This document shows positions 42,240 to 52,862 of a stretch of 64,000 bases of DNA, in pieces. A program made the position numbers and the translations under genes. The stretch's first letter is position 1. Each line of letters opens with the position of its first letter. This DNA comes from Muraenolepis orangiensis (lineage: Eukaryota > Chordata > Actinopteri > Gadiformes > Muraenolepididae): the NCBI GenBank assembly GCA_027704905.1, contig CM051000.1:19191364-19255363 (forward strand), written 5' to 3'. The notes below the pieces were generated by a model that saw only the letters and a list, made by a program, of their open reading frames with translations, searched no databases and was not told the origin of the DNA.

Positions 42240-45200
42240 CCCTGAGTGATCAGCGACAGCCAGGAAAGACTGGATGACAACCATGAATAGTGTGGCGACT
42301 ACTGGAGAGTCAGTGACAGCCCGGAGAGACGGCAACCGGGGCAGAAAGGGTTGGCAACCCAATCTGCATCCTCTGAGAGGAGGAACCCAACCAAGCTACA
42401 ATGAACTTAATGGAAAAATACCCCCAGGGGTGCCCGAGAGGGGGGGAGGATGAGCACCCCAGTCTGACGGACACGACGGTAACAGACCCAGGCAATGGAC
42501 AAACGACTATGAGCAAGCAGTGTACATGTGGTAAAGTCTGCAAGAACATCCATGGCTATCCACCGAGCGAGGATGAAGTGCCCGTTGGGAGCAGAAGCAA
42601 CACAACGCACAGGTGTTACACCTGGTGAGACGCAGGAGGTGCCAGGCCCGGAGTCACCCCATAGTGCCCAGAACCTCCAAGTGTTGCAGACAACTCCCTC
42701 GAGCATCAAGTCTGACAGGAGGCGAATCAAATGGCCTGCAGCTAGCATGACCTCACTCTGGAAGCAGTTCGATGACGATGTCGACCAAATTCTGGAGGCA
42801 ATGGCGAAGGGAGAGGCCGACAGGAAGCTACAAGCTATGACAACAATCATTGTCAGCATCGCAGCTGAACGGTTCGGCGAGGAGGAGAAGAAAAGCTCCG
42901 GAAACATCTTACTCAAAGAATCAAAGAGCTGTAAGGATCCACAACATCAGAAAGGAGATGAAAGTGCTGAAGTCCCAGTACAAGGCGGCAGGAGAAGAGG
43001 AACGCACTGGCCTAGCCCAGCTAATGTGCATCCTTCGGAAAAACATCAGAGTTCTCCGCCGGGCCGAGTGGCATCGGAGGCGGCGGCGCGAGAGAGCACG
43101 TAAACGTGCTGCTTTCATCGCTAACCCCTTCAAGTTCACTAAGGATTTGTTGGGGCAGAAGCGCAGTGGCAAACTGGCCTCCTCGCAGGATGACATAGAC
43201 CAACATCTGAAGCAGACGTACAGCGACCCCGCAAGAGAGCAGGAGTTGGGAGAGTGTAACAACCTCATAGACCCCCCTGAACCAGAAGTGCAGTTCGACA
43301 TGTCGGAGCTGCAGCTAAAGGAAGTCAGGGAGGTTGTCCGCAAAGCAAGGGCAAGCTCTGCTCCAGGACCGAGTGGCACTTCATACAAAGTGTATAAGTA
43401 CTGTCCCAAACTCCTGCTGCGTCTGTGGTACATCTTGCGAGTCTTCTGGAGAAGGGGGAGGATCCCTGATCAATGGAGAGTGGCTGAAGGGGTATGGATC
43501 CCGAAGGAGGAAAACTCCACTCAGCTAGACCAGTTCCGCATCATCTCCCTGCTGTGTGTTGAGGCAAAGGTTTTCTTCAGCGCTGTTTCCAAACGGCTGT
43601 GTACCTACCTGGCAGAGAACACCTACATCGATACATCTGTCCAGAAAGGTGGCATTTCAGGAATGCCAGGATGTCTGGAGCATACCGGTGTGGTGACACA
43701 GCTTATTCGGGAGGCCAGAGAGAACAAGGGCAACCTGTCAGTGCTGTGGCTTGACCTGGAGAATGCATTCGGCTCCATTCCACACAAGCTGGTTCAGTTC
43801 ACTTTGACAAAACATCATGTCCCAAGCAGGTGTAGAGACCTCATCGCTGATTATTACAGCAATTTCAGGATGAGGGTCTCTTCAGGAGCAATAACATCCA
43901 GTTGGCACAAGGTGGAGATCGGTATCATCACAGGGTGTACTATCTCTGTGACATTGTTCTCCCTAGCCATGAACATGCTCACTAAGTCTGCTGAGCCAGA
44001 GTGCAGAGGGCCCCGCACGAATTCCGGACAACGGCAACCACCCATCAGGGCATTCATGGATGACCTCACAGTCATGACAGAATCAGTCCCAGGCTGCCGG
44101 TGGATTCTGAAGGGGCTTGAAGAGCTGGTGGAGTGGGCCCGGATGCGTTTCAAACCCGCCAAATCCAGATCAATGGTGCTGAGGAAAGGGAAGGTGGTGG
44201 ACAAGTTCCGGTTTAACATCGCAGACACAGCCATCCCATCTATCTCAGAGAAGCCAGTCAAGAGCTTAGGAAAAGTTTTTGACTGCTCTCTGAGAGACAC
44301 AACATCTATCCAGTCGACCTGCACTGAGTTGGATGGCTGGCTGAAATCCGTGGACAAGTCAGGCCTACCTGGGAAGTTTAAAGCCTGGGTCTACCAACAT
44401 GGCATTCTTCCCAGGATTCTGTGGCCCCTCCTTGTCTATGCGGTCCCTATCTCAACAGTTGAGACCCTAGAGAGGAGGGTCAGCAACCACCTCCGGAGAT
44501 GGCTTGGGTTACCAAGGAGCCTGAGCAGCATTGCACTCTACGGGAACACCAACAAGCTGCAACTGCCTTTCAAATCCTTGGAGGAGGAATTCAAGGTAAC
44601 TAGAGCCAGAGAAGTGGTTCAATACAGGGACTCAAGTGATCCGAAGGTGGCTAAAGCAGGGATCCAAGTGAGGACTGGCAGGAAATGGAGGGCAGAGGAA
44701 GCAGTTCAAGAGGCAGAGGCAAGGCTGCGTCACAAGAGCCTGGTGGGAGTGGTCACACGAGGTCGAGCTGGGCTAGGATCCTTTCCAACTCCCCAAATGA
44801 ACACCAGGGGGAAGGAAGGGCGCCGTCTTGTTCAGGAGGAGGTGAGAGCAGCAGTGGAGGAGACAAGAACCTGCAAGGCAGTGGGAATGAAGCAACAGGG
44901 AGCTTGGACGAGATGGGAGAATGCGGTTGAGAGGAAAGTGACCTGGGCTGAGCTTTGGAAAGCCGAGCCTCACCGCATCAAATTCCTAATCCAGGCAGTG
45001 TATGATGTGCTTCCAAGCCCGTCAAATCTGCACACATGGGGCATAGCAGAGACACCAGCATGCCCATTGTGTTCCAAGCGAGGAACCCTGGAACACATCC
45101 TCAGTTGCTGTACAAAGGCACTTGGAGATGGACGGTACAGGTGGAGGCATGACCAAGTCCTGAAGACCATTGCTGAAGCCATCAGCGCAGGACTGGCGTG

Positions 45201-45876
45201 GTCAAAGCAGTTCCGACACTCCAAGGACACCATCGCCTTTGTCAGAGCTGGGGACAAGCCAACTTCTGCCAGAAAAACATCTGCAGGCATCCTGACGTCT
45301 GCAAGAGACTGGCAGTTGTTGGTGGACCTTGAACATCAGCTGAAGTTCCCCAGCCATATTGCAGTCACCACCCTGCGACCAGACATTGTTCTTGTGTCTG
45401 AGTCCACCAAGCAAGCTGTGCTGCTGGAGCTGACAGTCCCGTGGGAAGATCGCTTGGAAGAAGCCTTTGAAAGGAAGCTCTCCAAGTACGCAGGACTGGT
45501 CAGCGACTGTCAGCAGGCTGGTTGGAGAGCAAGGTGTTTCCCGGTGGAAGTTGGATGCAGAGGATTCGCAGCCCGTTCCTTGGTCAGAGCCTTCAGCAGT
45601 TTAGGCATCGAGGGAGTGAGAAAGAGGAGAGCCATCCGCAGTACCACCGATGCGGCAGAGAGGGCCTCAAGATGGTTGTGGCTCAAAAGAGGGGAGCCAT
45701 GGAGTCATGGTAGCTAGCTAGCCATCTGGACACAAGCTGGGGTCTGATCAGCCCCGGCTGGGTCACCTGGAGGAGGGCGTATGATGTTGCGAGACCCGAA
45801 ACGTCCTATGATTCCAGGAACATCACTGAAGATGTGTCCAGACTAGGCATCAGTAGATGTATGTACACAGCGAATA
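42240..45876 (+). mobile_element. Near-complete R2-superclade retrotransposon with restriction-like endonuclease
   Basis: A non-LTR element with a C-terminal PD-(D/E)xK nuclease rather than an APE domain. The main frame (42850-45717, 955 residues) has reverse transcriptase motifs: SSAPGPSGTSYKVYKYCP, FRIISLLCVEAKVFF, LWLDLENAFGSIPHKLV and the catalytic AFMDDLTV. Then come CPLCSKRGTLEHILSCC (zinc knuckle) and RPDIVLVSES with LLELTVPWEDRLEEAFERK (nuclease core). The N-terminal zinc finger is split over two frames: CTCGKVCKNIHG near 42520-42560 and AIHRARMKC near 42555-42585. Another frame change sits near 42900. So the protein is probably not made whole, although the catalytic part is open. Clade (HERO, R4 or NeSL-like) is uncertain. 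Confidence 0.88.
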
Positions 45877-45959
45877 TATGTATTCCCAGGTATATAATGT
45901 ACATCATATATTTATTCAGGTAGTAAATATACTGTTAGAACTATACACAATATACTTAG

Positions 45960-45960
45960 T

Positions 45961-46004
<44 letters not shown>
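45960..46004. repeat. (TA)n microsatellite
   Basis: About 20 TA dinucleotides, close to the right end of the RLE element; another TA tract sits at its left end near 40961-40974. Confidence 0.9.
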
Positions 46005-46005
<1 letters not shown>

Positions 46006-46259
46006 TATATATATAATATTATAAGGTATGTATAATATTATAACAGGTAGGGTGCATGCTGCTGGGGTCTACGTTACCTTGACCTCCTCTCGGGTCAGGG
46101 GGTGGCGGTGATCCAGCAGAGCTGAGCTCCAGAGATCTGTGATATTTTTAAAGAGACGGCGTAGGGCCAAAGCCGCTTCTTTTCTTTATCGGATGGAGCG
46201 GAGGTTGACAAGGCCAAGGGGCTAACTGTGTCCTGCGCTGGTCAAGATGTCTGAAATGT

Positions 46260-46269
46260 CTATTTTTAA
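46260..46269 (+). promoter_or_regulatory. Candidate MEF2 site upstream of mettl21c
   Basis: CTATTTTTAA fits the MEF2 consensus YTAWWWWTAR exactly, and a near match (ATATTTTTAA) lies at about 46142-46151. METTL21C is muscle-enriched in mammals, which makes a MEF2 site plausible, but such AT-rich decamers arise by chance and this one is 1.7 kb from the start codon. Confidence 0.35.
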
Positions 46270-46402
46270 CCACACAGGTTTGTATTTGTAATCTCTGGGC
46301 CACTCATGACCTCACTTTCCCCTGTCCTCTGTGCATTGTTGTATTCAGCCTGGATTAACTTCTCAGAAAGACACACCATCTAGATTTATAGTTAAATGTT
46401 CA

Positions 46403-46528
<126 letters not shown>

Positions 46529-46679
46529 GCTCTGTGTTGATGTTCTATAATTAGCTCACATCCTTGGGGTGATACTGGAAGTGATACTGGGAGGGTTCGG
46601 GATGCTGAGCCCTGACGGCCCCCACCCTATAACCTAACCTAACCTAACCCTGGGTGCAGACTGAGACCCCAAAAAACAC

Positions 46680-46975
46680 CCCCTTCCCAGTGTGGAGGTC
46701 AACAGAGCAGCACCACCTCAGTGTGTGGAGGTATACAGAGGAGCAGCAGCACCTCCCTAGTGTTTGGAGGTCCACAGAGGAGCAACACCACCTCCCTAGT
46801 GTGTGGAGGTCCACAGAGGAGCAGCACCACCTCCCTAGTGTGTAGAGGTCTACAGAGGTGCAACATCATCTCCCTAGTGTGTGGAGGTCCACAGAGGAGC
46901 AACACCACCTCCCTAGTCTGTGGAGGTCCACAGAGGAGCAGCACCACCTCCCTAGTGTGTAGAGGTCTACACTCG
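46680..46975. repeat. About 39-bp minisatellite upstream of mettl21c
   Basis: Units with GTGTGGAGGTCCACAGAGGA and GCAACACCACCTCCCTA recur about seven times. GGAGGTCCACAG and GAGGTGGTGTTGC-like segments make each unit partly self-complementary. Confidence 0.92.
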
Positions 46976-46999
46976 GACACACGTGGGCCGGTCATCTGA

Positions 47000-47953
47000 A
47001 GGTAAAATAGAAGTACATTTTAATCAATGCTTTCATGTGTGTGGTGATGGAGGAGCAACATGAGTAAACGGTGAAACAAGCGAGAAGTAAAGACCAACGC
47101 AACTTCTATCTGAGTCAACACCTCGAGACTTACAGCACCATCTTACCTGTTTACTGGTCAGCGGTAACTCTCTTTAACAGCAAAACCATCTGTCCTGTCT
47201 GGGAAACAGGAGAGCCAGTGGTGATTATGCCAGCTGAAATATTAGAGAGGATGATGACGACCTGTAATCAAATGGAAATAGAACGACGGTGACAGACACA
47301 CAGAGTCAGGCTTAGAAGGAATAAAGATGTAGTTCAAGGTGCTAAGAAGTAGGTACGATTTAAGAGTGATTACCTACACCATCAAGATATTTTGCATTAA
47401 GACATTTGCAAGATAACTCAGAAAGCTATGTATGGAATTGAACAAAACTTGGTGGTTTGATTACTTATGGGCCAAGGAACAGCGAATTACAATTCTGCGC
47501 AGTTCTTGATTCTAATCAGGATCCAGAAGACCTTTTGGTGTGGCAGAGGTATGCGTTCTACTGAGGGCCCTCCTAGTTATGAGTGTAATTAGTTTGAAAT
47601 GATCCAGCCGTCTGCCAGCTGTTAGTCAGTGAAATGCGCTGTGTTGTCTGTTTCTGGTTGACTGGGCTGTGCCCCTGTGTTGTCGGTGTGTGGTTGGTTT
47701 GGGGGAATCCATCTCACTTGTCAAACACTCGGGGAGGGAGTCGACACATTTTTATTGTTTTCAAATCTTGCTCTGTTCTTTTCTGCTCTCTCTCTGTTCT
47801 TAACAACTCTCCAATCGTATCTATAGCATCTTTAAAATAGTCATTCTAGTTTCATAATACGCATATTTTTGACACAACATTTTATTCAAAGTTTTGGTAA
47901 AGAGTGTGTGTTAGCCAAACCAAAACATCTAACCAGCCAGTCTGTTGGCAGAA
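47000..47953. other. 5' flank of mettl21c, no further gene seen
   Basis: A 73-residue open frame at 47071-47292 has no family resemblance that I recognise. The rest shows no repeats or exons I can support; it may hold a mettl21c promoter or leader exon. Confidence 0.4.
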
Positions 47954-50900
47954 ATGGGAACCTTACCTCCACCGTACTTTGAGGAGAGGACGTCCTGCCT
48001 GCCGTTAAAGGAGAAGGAAGAGGACGACGAAGATGGAGGAAACTACGGGAGACAAGGTGACCAAACAGCAGTAGGCTGATTAAATACCTCACGGTGCTTT
48101 CTAAACCAGATGTTCAGAGCCTGCTGTAAATGTAGATTTCAGAACAGTGTGAAGATTCGTCTCTGTCAGTCGGAACGACCGATCCGTTCACGAGGAACCA
48201 CGTATGTTGTATTTTAAGTAGGCCTGACTACTGTACCACCGTCTCACAGGTCTCTCTCTAAATGTAGGCTGGACTAGTAGAAGTTGTAGAAGTAAAATGC
48301 CTGTATTGTCATTGAACAAATTGTGTAGAAATCCTGGTGGTGCACTCTTTCACACAACAAGAGTTATATAGTTATATAAATAAATAAAAATAATTAAAAA
48401 ACTAAACATAATTTAACAGATTTAAAGCTTGCTTTAACCTAGAACACTCTGTATTAGTGTTTGGCAGTGTTCAATAATCTTATGGCTCTGGGGTAGAAAC
48501 TGTTGAGTCTGTTTGTCCGTGATGTACCAGAAGCCACTCAGATGTTGGCTGCTCTGCTGAGGCAGCTTGAAGTGAAAAAGTCTTCCTAATTTGGCATTGG
48601 GCAATCCATGGTCTTCTTGGCAGTGTTAACGACCCTCTGAAGGGCTTTCCTGTCCGCTGCTGACATACCACACTAACACCCTCTCACACTAACACCCTTT
48701 CTCTTTGAGGGTCTTTTGAGGGCAGATTCAAGATTCAAGATTCAAGATTCAAGATAACTTTATTTATCCCTTAATTTCCCTCGGGATAAATAAAGTTATC
48801 TTGAATCTGAATCTGAATCTTGAATCTTTAAAAGTAGGCTTCACTATTGTAACACAGTCGCCGATTAAGAACTAACAACTAGTTTCTATCTACCACCACA
48901 TACACTATAAGGCCAAAGGTCAGTGGACATCTGACCATCAAACCAAGCATGAGCTTGTTGAAGATCCAATTTAAAAACCATGGGCATTAATATGGAGTTG
49001 GACCCCCGCTTTGCAGCTATGACAGCTGCTTTCCACAAGATTTGAGTGTGTCTTTGGGAATTTGTGCCCTGACTCTCAATCGGCGTTCTAATTCCTCCCG
49101 AAGGTGTTCAATGGGGTTGAGGTCAGGGCTCTGTGCAGGCCAATCGAGTTCCTCCACACCAATCTTGTCTAACCAGGTCTTTATGGACCTTGCTTTGTGC
49201 ACAGGGGGCACAGTCGTGCACAGGGGCACAGTGCTGGAAAAACAAAGGGCCTTCCCCAAACTGTTGCCACAAAGTTGAAAGCGCCCAATTGGCCAAGATG
49301 TCTTCGTATCCTTAAGAGTACCCTTCACTGGAACTAAGGGGCCAAGCCAAAAGCCTGAGAGACAGCACCAGACCATTATCCTTCCTAAACCAAACTTTAC
49401 AGTAGGCCCTATTCATTCCGAAGTATGCTAGTTTCTATCTCCCACCACATATGTAGAACTAACTTCTAGTTTTATCGACTGCCACATATCTGGAACTAAC
49501 TTCTGGTTTTATCTAACTTCCAGAACATGTTTTCAAAGATGCCCTCAGGGAGGACATGCAATCAGATGAGCGGGATAGAGACAATGGTGGGGAGGACGAG
49601 GAGAGGACCAGTAGTTCATCAGAGCAGGAGACAGATGTTGAGGAGTGTGGTGAGATAGAGAAGAGGTCATCCGACAGGGTTGGCGACAATGAGGACTCTA
49701 CAGGTGAGGAACCAGCTTTAAACGTCTACACACAACGACCCAAGAGAAGTGTCTCCACCCAAACCACCAACAATGTGACAGCTTGAAGCTAGTAGCCGAT
49801 TGGAAAATAGGTAAAAGTGTGGTTTGTCTCCGCTCAGCGAAACAGGAAGTGAGGCAGGACAAGAAACCAGTTTGGACTCCAGGTTTCCTGTCCAGGATCA
49901 ACAGAGATGTGTATCACTACGCCGGCCATGACATCATCATCTACGAATCCATTGACTCCTTTGGATCAGTGATGTGGCCCGCAGTGAGTTACCCCGGTCA
50001 CATGATCCAACGTGGTCACATGACCGGACCAATTGCCCATGTCAAAGACCAGACGTCCCAGGTACTAGAGGTTTCCAGAACACCCAGACCACCACCTCAT
50101 CCTCTGGTTATTTGTCCTGTAGGCGCTGGCGCTCTGCTCCTACCTGGAGTCCGACCAGCTGGGGACGAAGCTGCTTGGGAAGAGAGTTCTGGAGCTGGGG
50201 GCCGGAACCGGCTTGGTGGCCATCGTCTCTTCGCTGCTGGGTGGGTCCATAGATCAGACCCATCACCAATACCACCACCTAGGCAGACCCACCTTCACAC
50301 CACCACCACCACCACCACCTAGCCATACCCACCTACACACCACTACCACCTACCTAGACCCACCCACACCACCACAACCTACCCAGACCAACCTACCTCA
50401 TCTCTCTACTGCCCTCATGTCGCTAGTGGAGGTACTGACCTAATGTCTCCAGTAGAGATACTGACCTCATGACTAGTGAAGGTACTGACCTAATGTCTCT
50501 AGTAGATATACTGACCTCATGACTAGCAGAGGTACTGACCTCATGTTGTTATTGATCTCACGACTCTTGTGGAGGTACTGACCACCTGCCTTTGTGTTTA
50601 GGAGCTGCAGTAACAGCCACAGACCTGCAGGACATCCTGGGGAACCTAACGGCCAACGTGATGCGTAACACCAGGGGGCGTTGTCGTCACACACCGCAGG
50701 TCACCGCTCTCTCCTGGGGCCCCGACCTGGAGCACTCCTTCCCGCGGTCCCTCCACCGCTATGACTACGTGCTGGCGGCTGACGTGGTGTACCACCACGA
50801 CTTCCTGGAAGAGCTGCTGCTCACCATGGAGCACTTCTGTCAGCCGGGCACCACGCTGCTGTGGGCCAACAAGGTCCGCTTCAGCACGGACCTCATCTTC

Positions 50901-51005
50901 ACAAGCAACTTCCAGCGCAGCTTCCACACACAGCTGCTACTGGAGGAAGGAGACATGAAGCTATACAAGGCCACGAGTAGGGAGGAAGGAGACGTGAATA
51001 TATAA
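47954..51005 (+). CDS. mettl21c: Protein-lysine methyltransferase METTL21C-like
   Basis: A SAM-dependent lysine methyltransferase of the METTL21 family, muscle-enriched in mammals. Exons: 47954-48056, 49524-49703, 49838-49983, 50123-50240 and 50602-51005, closing to 316 residues. Exons 1-2 give an acidic, Ser/Glu-rich N-terminus (MGTLPPPYFEERTSCL; TSSSSEQETDVEECGE). The catalytic part reads YAGHDIIIYESIDSFGSVMW, RVLELGAGTGLVAIVSSLL, TATDLQDILGN, and YDYVLAADVVYHHDF. LLWANKVRFSTDLIF matches the 21C signature (WANK.RFSTD). The last exon combines what are two exons in mettl21e: after 98 nt the frame runs on through CAG/GTCACC without an intron. The C-terminal tail TSREEGDVNI lies in a repeat unit continued downstream. 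Intron 1 holds transposon fragments. Confidence 0.9.
48722..48830. repeat. Inverted pair of LINE/SINE tails in mettl21c intron 1
   Basis: (GATTCAA)n followed by GATAACTTTATTTATCCC meets its own reverse complement GGGATAAATAAAGTTATCTT followed by GAATCTGAATC. Two tail fragments lie tail-out in opposite directions with only a few bases between them. Confidence 0.85.
48890..49425 (-). mobile_element. Tc1/mariner transposon fragment
   Basis: The minus-strand frame 49017-49376 reads DWPAQSPDLNPIEHLREELE, the Tc1-type catalytic region whose final acidic residue belongs to the DD34E triad, preceded by KTWLDKIGVEEL and FWLGPLVPVKGTLKD. At the left, CACTATAAGGCCAAAGGTCA resembles the end of a widespread fish Tc1-derived element. 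Only the C-terminal third of the transposase remains, with frame damage. Confidence 0.85.
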
Positions 51006-51150
51006 AATGGAAGGAGACATGAAGATATACAAGGCCACGAGTACGGAGGAAGGTGACATGAATATATAAAAGGGAAGGAGACATGAAGATAGACAAGGCC
51101 ACAAGTAGGGAGGAAGGAGACGTGAATATCTAAAAGGGTAGAAGGTAACA
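50945..51150. repeat. About 64-bp array copying the mettl21c coding end
   Basis: GGAGGAAGGAGACATGAAG and ATACAAGGCCACGAGTAG, then GGAGACGTGAATATATAAAA, recur about 3.5 times. The first unit is the coding end of mettl21c with its TAA stop; the later units lie in the 3' untranslated region and each keeps a similar stop. Confidence 0.93.
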
Positions 51151-51209
51151 TGAAGCTACAGGCCATGAGTAGAGAGTAGAAGACATGGAGAGATATATCA
51201 CCGAGACCT

Positions 51210-51860
51210 GGCTGTCACTATTGATAATCCTGTGGTAACACCTAATCGGAATGCAAGGAATCTGGGTGTGACCCTGGATGACCAACTGTCGTTCTCGGCC
51301 AACATTGCGACGTTGACACGCTCCTGCTGATTCCTCCTCTACAACATAAGGAGGAATCTGCCTTTTCTCACTGAAAAGGCTGTACAGGTGCTCATCCAGG
51401 CTCTTGTCATCTCCCGTTTGGACTACTGCAACTCCCTCCTTGCTGGCGCCCCGGCATCTGCCATCAGGCCCCTGGAGCTCATTCAGAAAGCTGCAGCTCG
51501 TCTGGTGTTCAACCGACCCAAGTTCTCCCACACATCTACCCTTCTTGGGTCTCTACACCAGCTACCTGTAGCTGCTCGCATCCAGTTCAAGACCCTGGTG
51601 CTAGGCTACAAGCAGTGAAAGAACCAGCTTCTTCTTACGCCAGGCAATGGTCAAGCCCTACATCCCTGCCCGTCTACTTTGCTCTGCTACTTGGGCCGTT
51701 TGCTTGCCCCCACGGCTCTTCTCCGTCCTGGCCTGAAATTGGTGGAATGAACTTCCCACGGATGTCAGGACTGCAGAGTCACTGCCCATCTTCCACCGCA
51801 GGCTGAAAACTCACCTCTTCAGAAAACACTGCCTGGATCCTTCATCCCTCTTTTTACTTT
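51210..51860 (+). mobile_element. L2-like LINE 3' coding fragment
   Basis: SRLDYCNSLLAGAPASAIRP, LELIQKAAARLVFN and LHQLPVAARIQFKTLVLGYK are the C-terminal block of teleost L2-like LINE proteins. Further on, NELPTDVR-like and RRLKTHLF-like remnants appear in shifted frames to about 51830. A stop lies near 51329 and the frame breaks at about 51618. Confidence 0.8.
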
Positions 51861-52234
51861 TTAAAAATACTTTTTTAAAGTCTTTCTAAGTAGATTGTTT
51901 GCCTGTTAGTTACATATTGTTGTATTGTTGGCCAACTTATTGTACGGTATTTGTACTTCTGTTTAAAGAAATCGGAACAAAATATATATATAAAAATGTA
52001 GTTTGCTATGACTGGCTTTACAGTTCACTGACATTCTACTTACAGCACACAAATAACACAATAACAATAACAAATGTTATTTTTCCGTATTTAATGTCGT
52101 GTTCCAGCACTATTTATAATTTCACAATGGAATACAGGGCAGGAAAACATGTGTAACGAATGTGGCGAATGTCTTTCTTGCTAACTTCCCACGAACCGAA
52201 TGCCGCGGAACAGTAAGGGCAACAGTACAGTACA

Positions 52235-52845
52235 ATTTGAGTGTCGCAGGACAGTGGCGGAGTGTCGCAGGACAGTGGCTCAGTGTCGCAGGACAGTGGC
52301 TCAGTGTCGCAGGACAGTGGCGGAGTGTCGCAGGACAGTGGCGGAGTGTCGCAGGACAGTGGCTCAGTGTCGCAGGACAGTGGCTCAGTGTCGCAGGACA
52401 GTGGCGGAGTGTCGCAGGACAGTGGCGGAGTGTCGCAGGACAGTGGTGGAGTGTCGCAGGACAGTGGCGGAGTGTCGCAGGACAGTAGCGGAGTGTCGCG
52501 GGACAGTGGCTCAGTGTCGCAGGACAGTGGCGGAGTGTCGCGGGACAGTGGCTCAGTCTCGCAGGACAGTGGCAGAGTGTCGCGGGACAGTGGCGGAGTG
52601 TCGCGGGACAGTGGCGGAGTGTCGCAGGAGAGTGGCTCAGTGTCGCGGGACAGAGGCTCAGTGTCGCAGGACAGTGGCGGAGTGTCGCGGGACAGTGGCT
52701 CAGTGTCGCGGGACAGTGGCGGAGTGTCGCGGGACAGTGGCGGAGTGTCGCGGGACAGTGGCTCAGTGTCGCGGGACAGTGGCAGAGTGTCGCGGGACAG
52801 TGGCGGAGTGTCGCGGGACAGTGGCGGAGTGTCGCAGGACAGTGC
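52235..52845. repeat. 21-bp minisatellite, about 29 units
   Basis: GTGTCGCAGGACAGTGGCGGA repeats with variants (GGCTCA for GGCGGA, CGGGAC for CAGGAC). Because 21 is divisible by 3 and the unit lacks stops, long frames (VSQDSGG repeats and CRRTVA repeats) run through it; these are not evidence of a gene. It adjoins the broken end of the gypsy element. Confidence 0.96.
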
Positions 52846-52862
52846 AGTTTCAGCTCTTACTG

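Noticed and set aside
47071..47292. 73-residue frame upstream of mettl21c
   Set aside because: No recognisable domain, no supporting splice signals and no relation to METTL21 N-termini.
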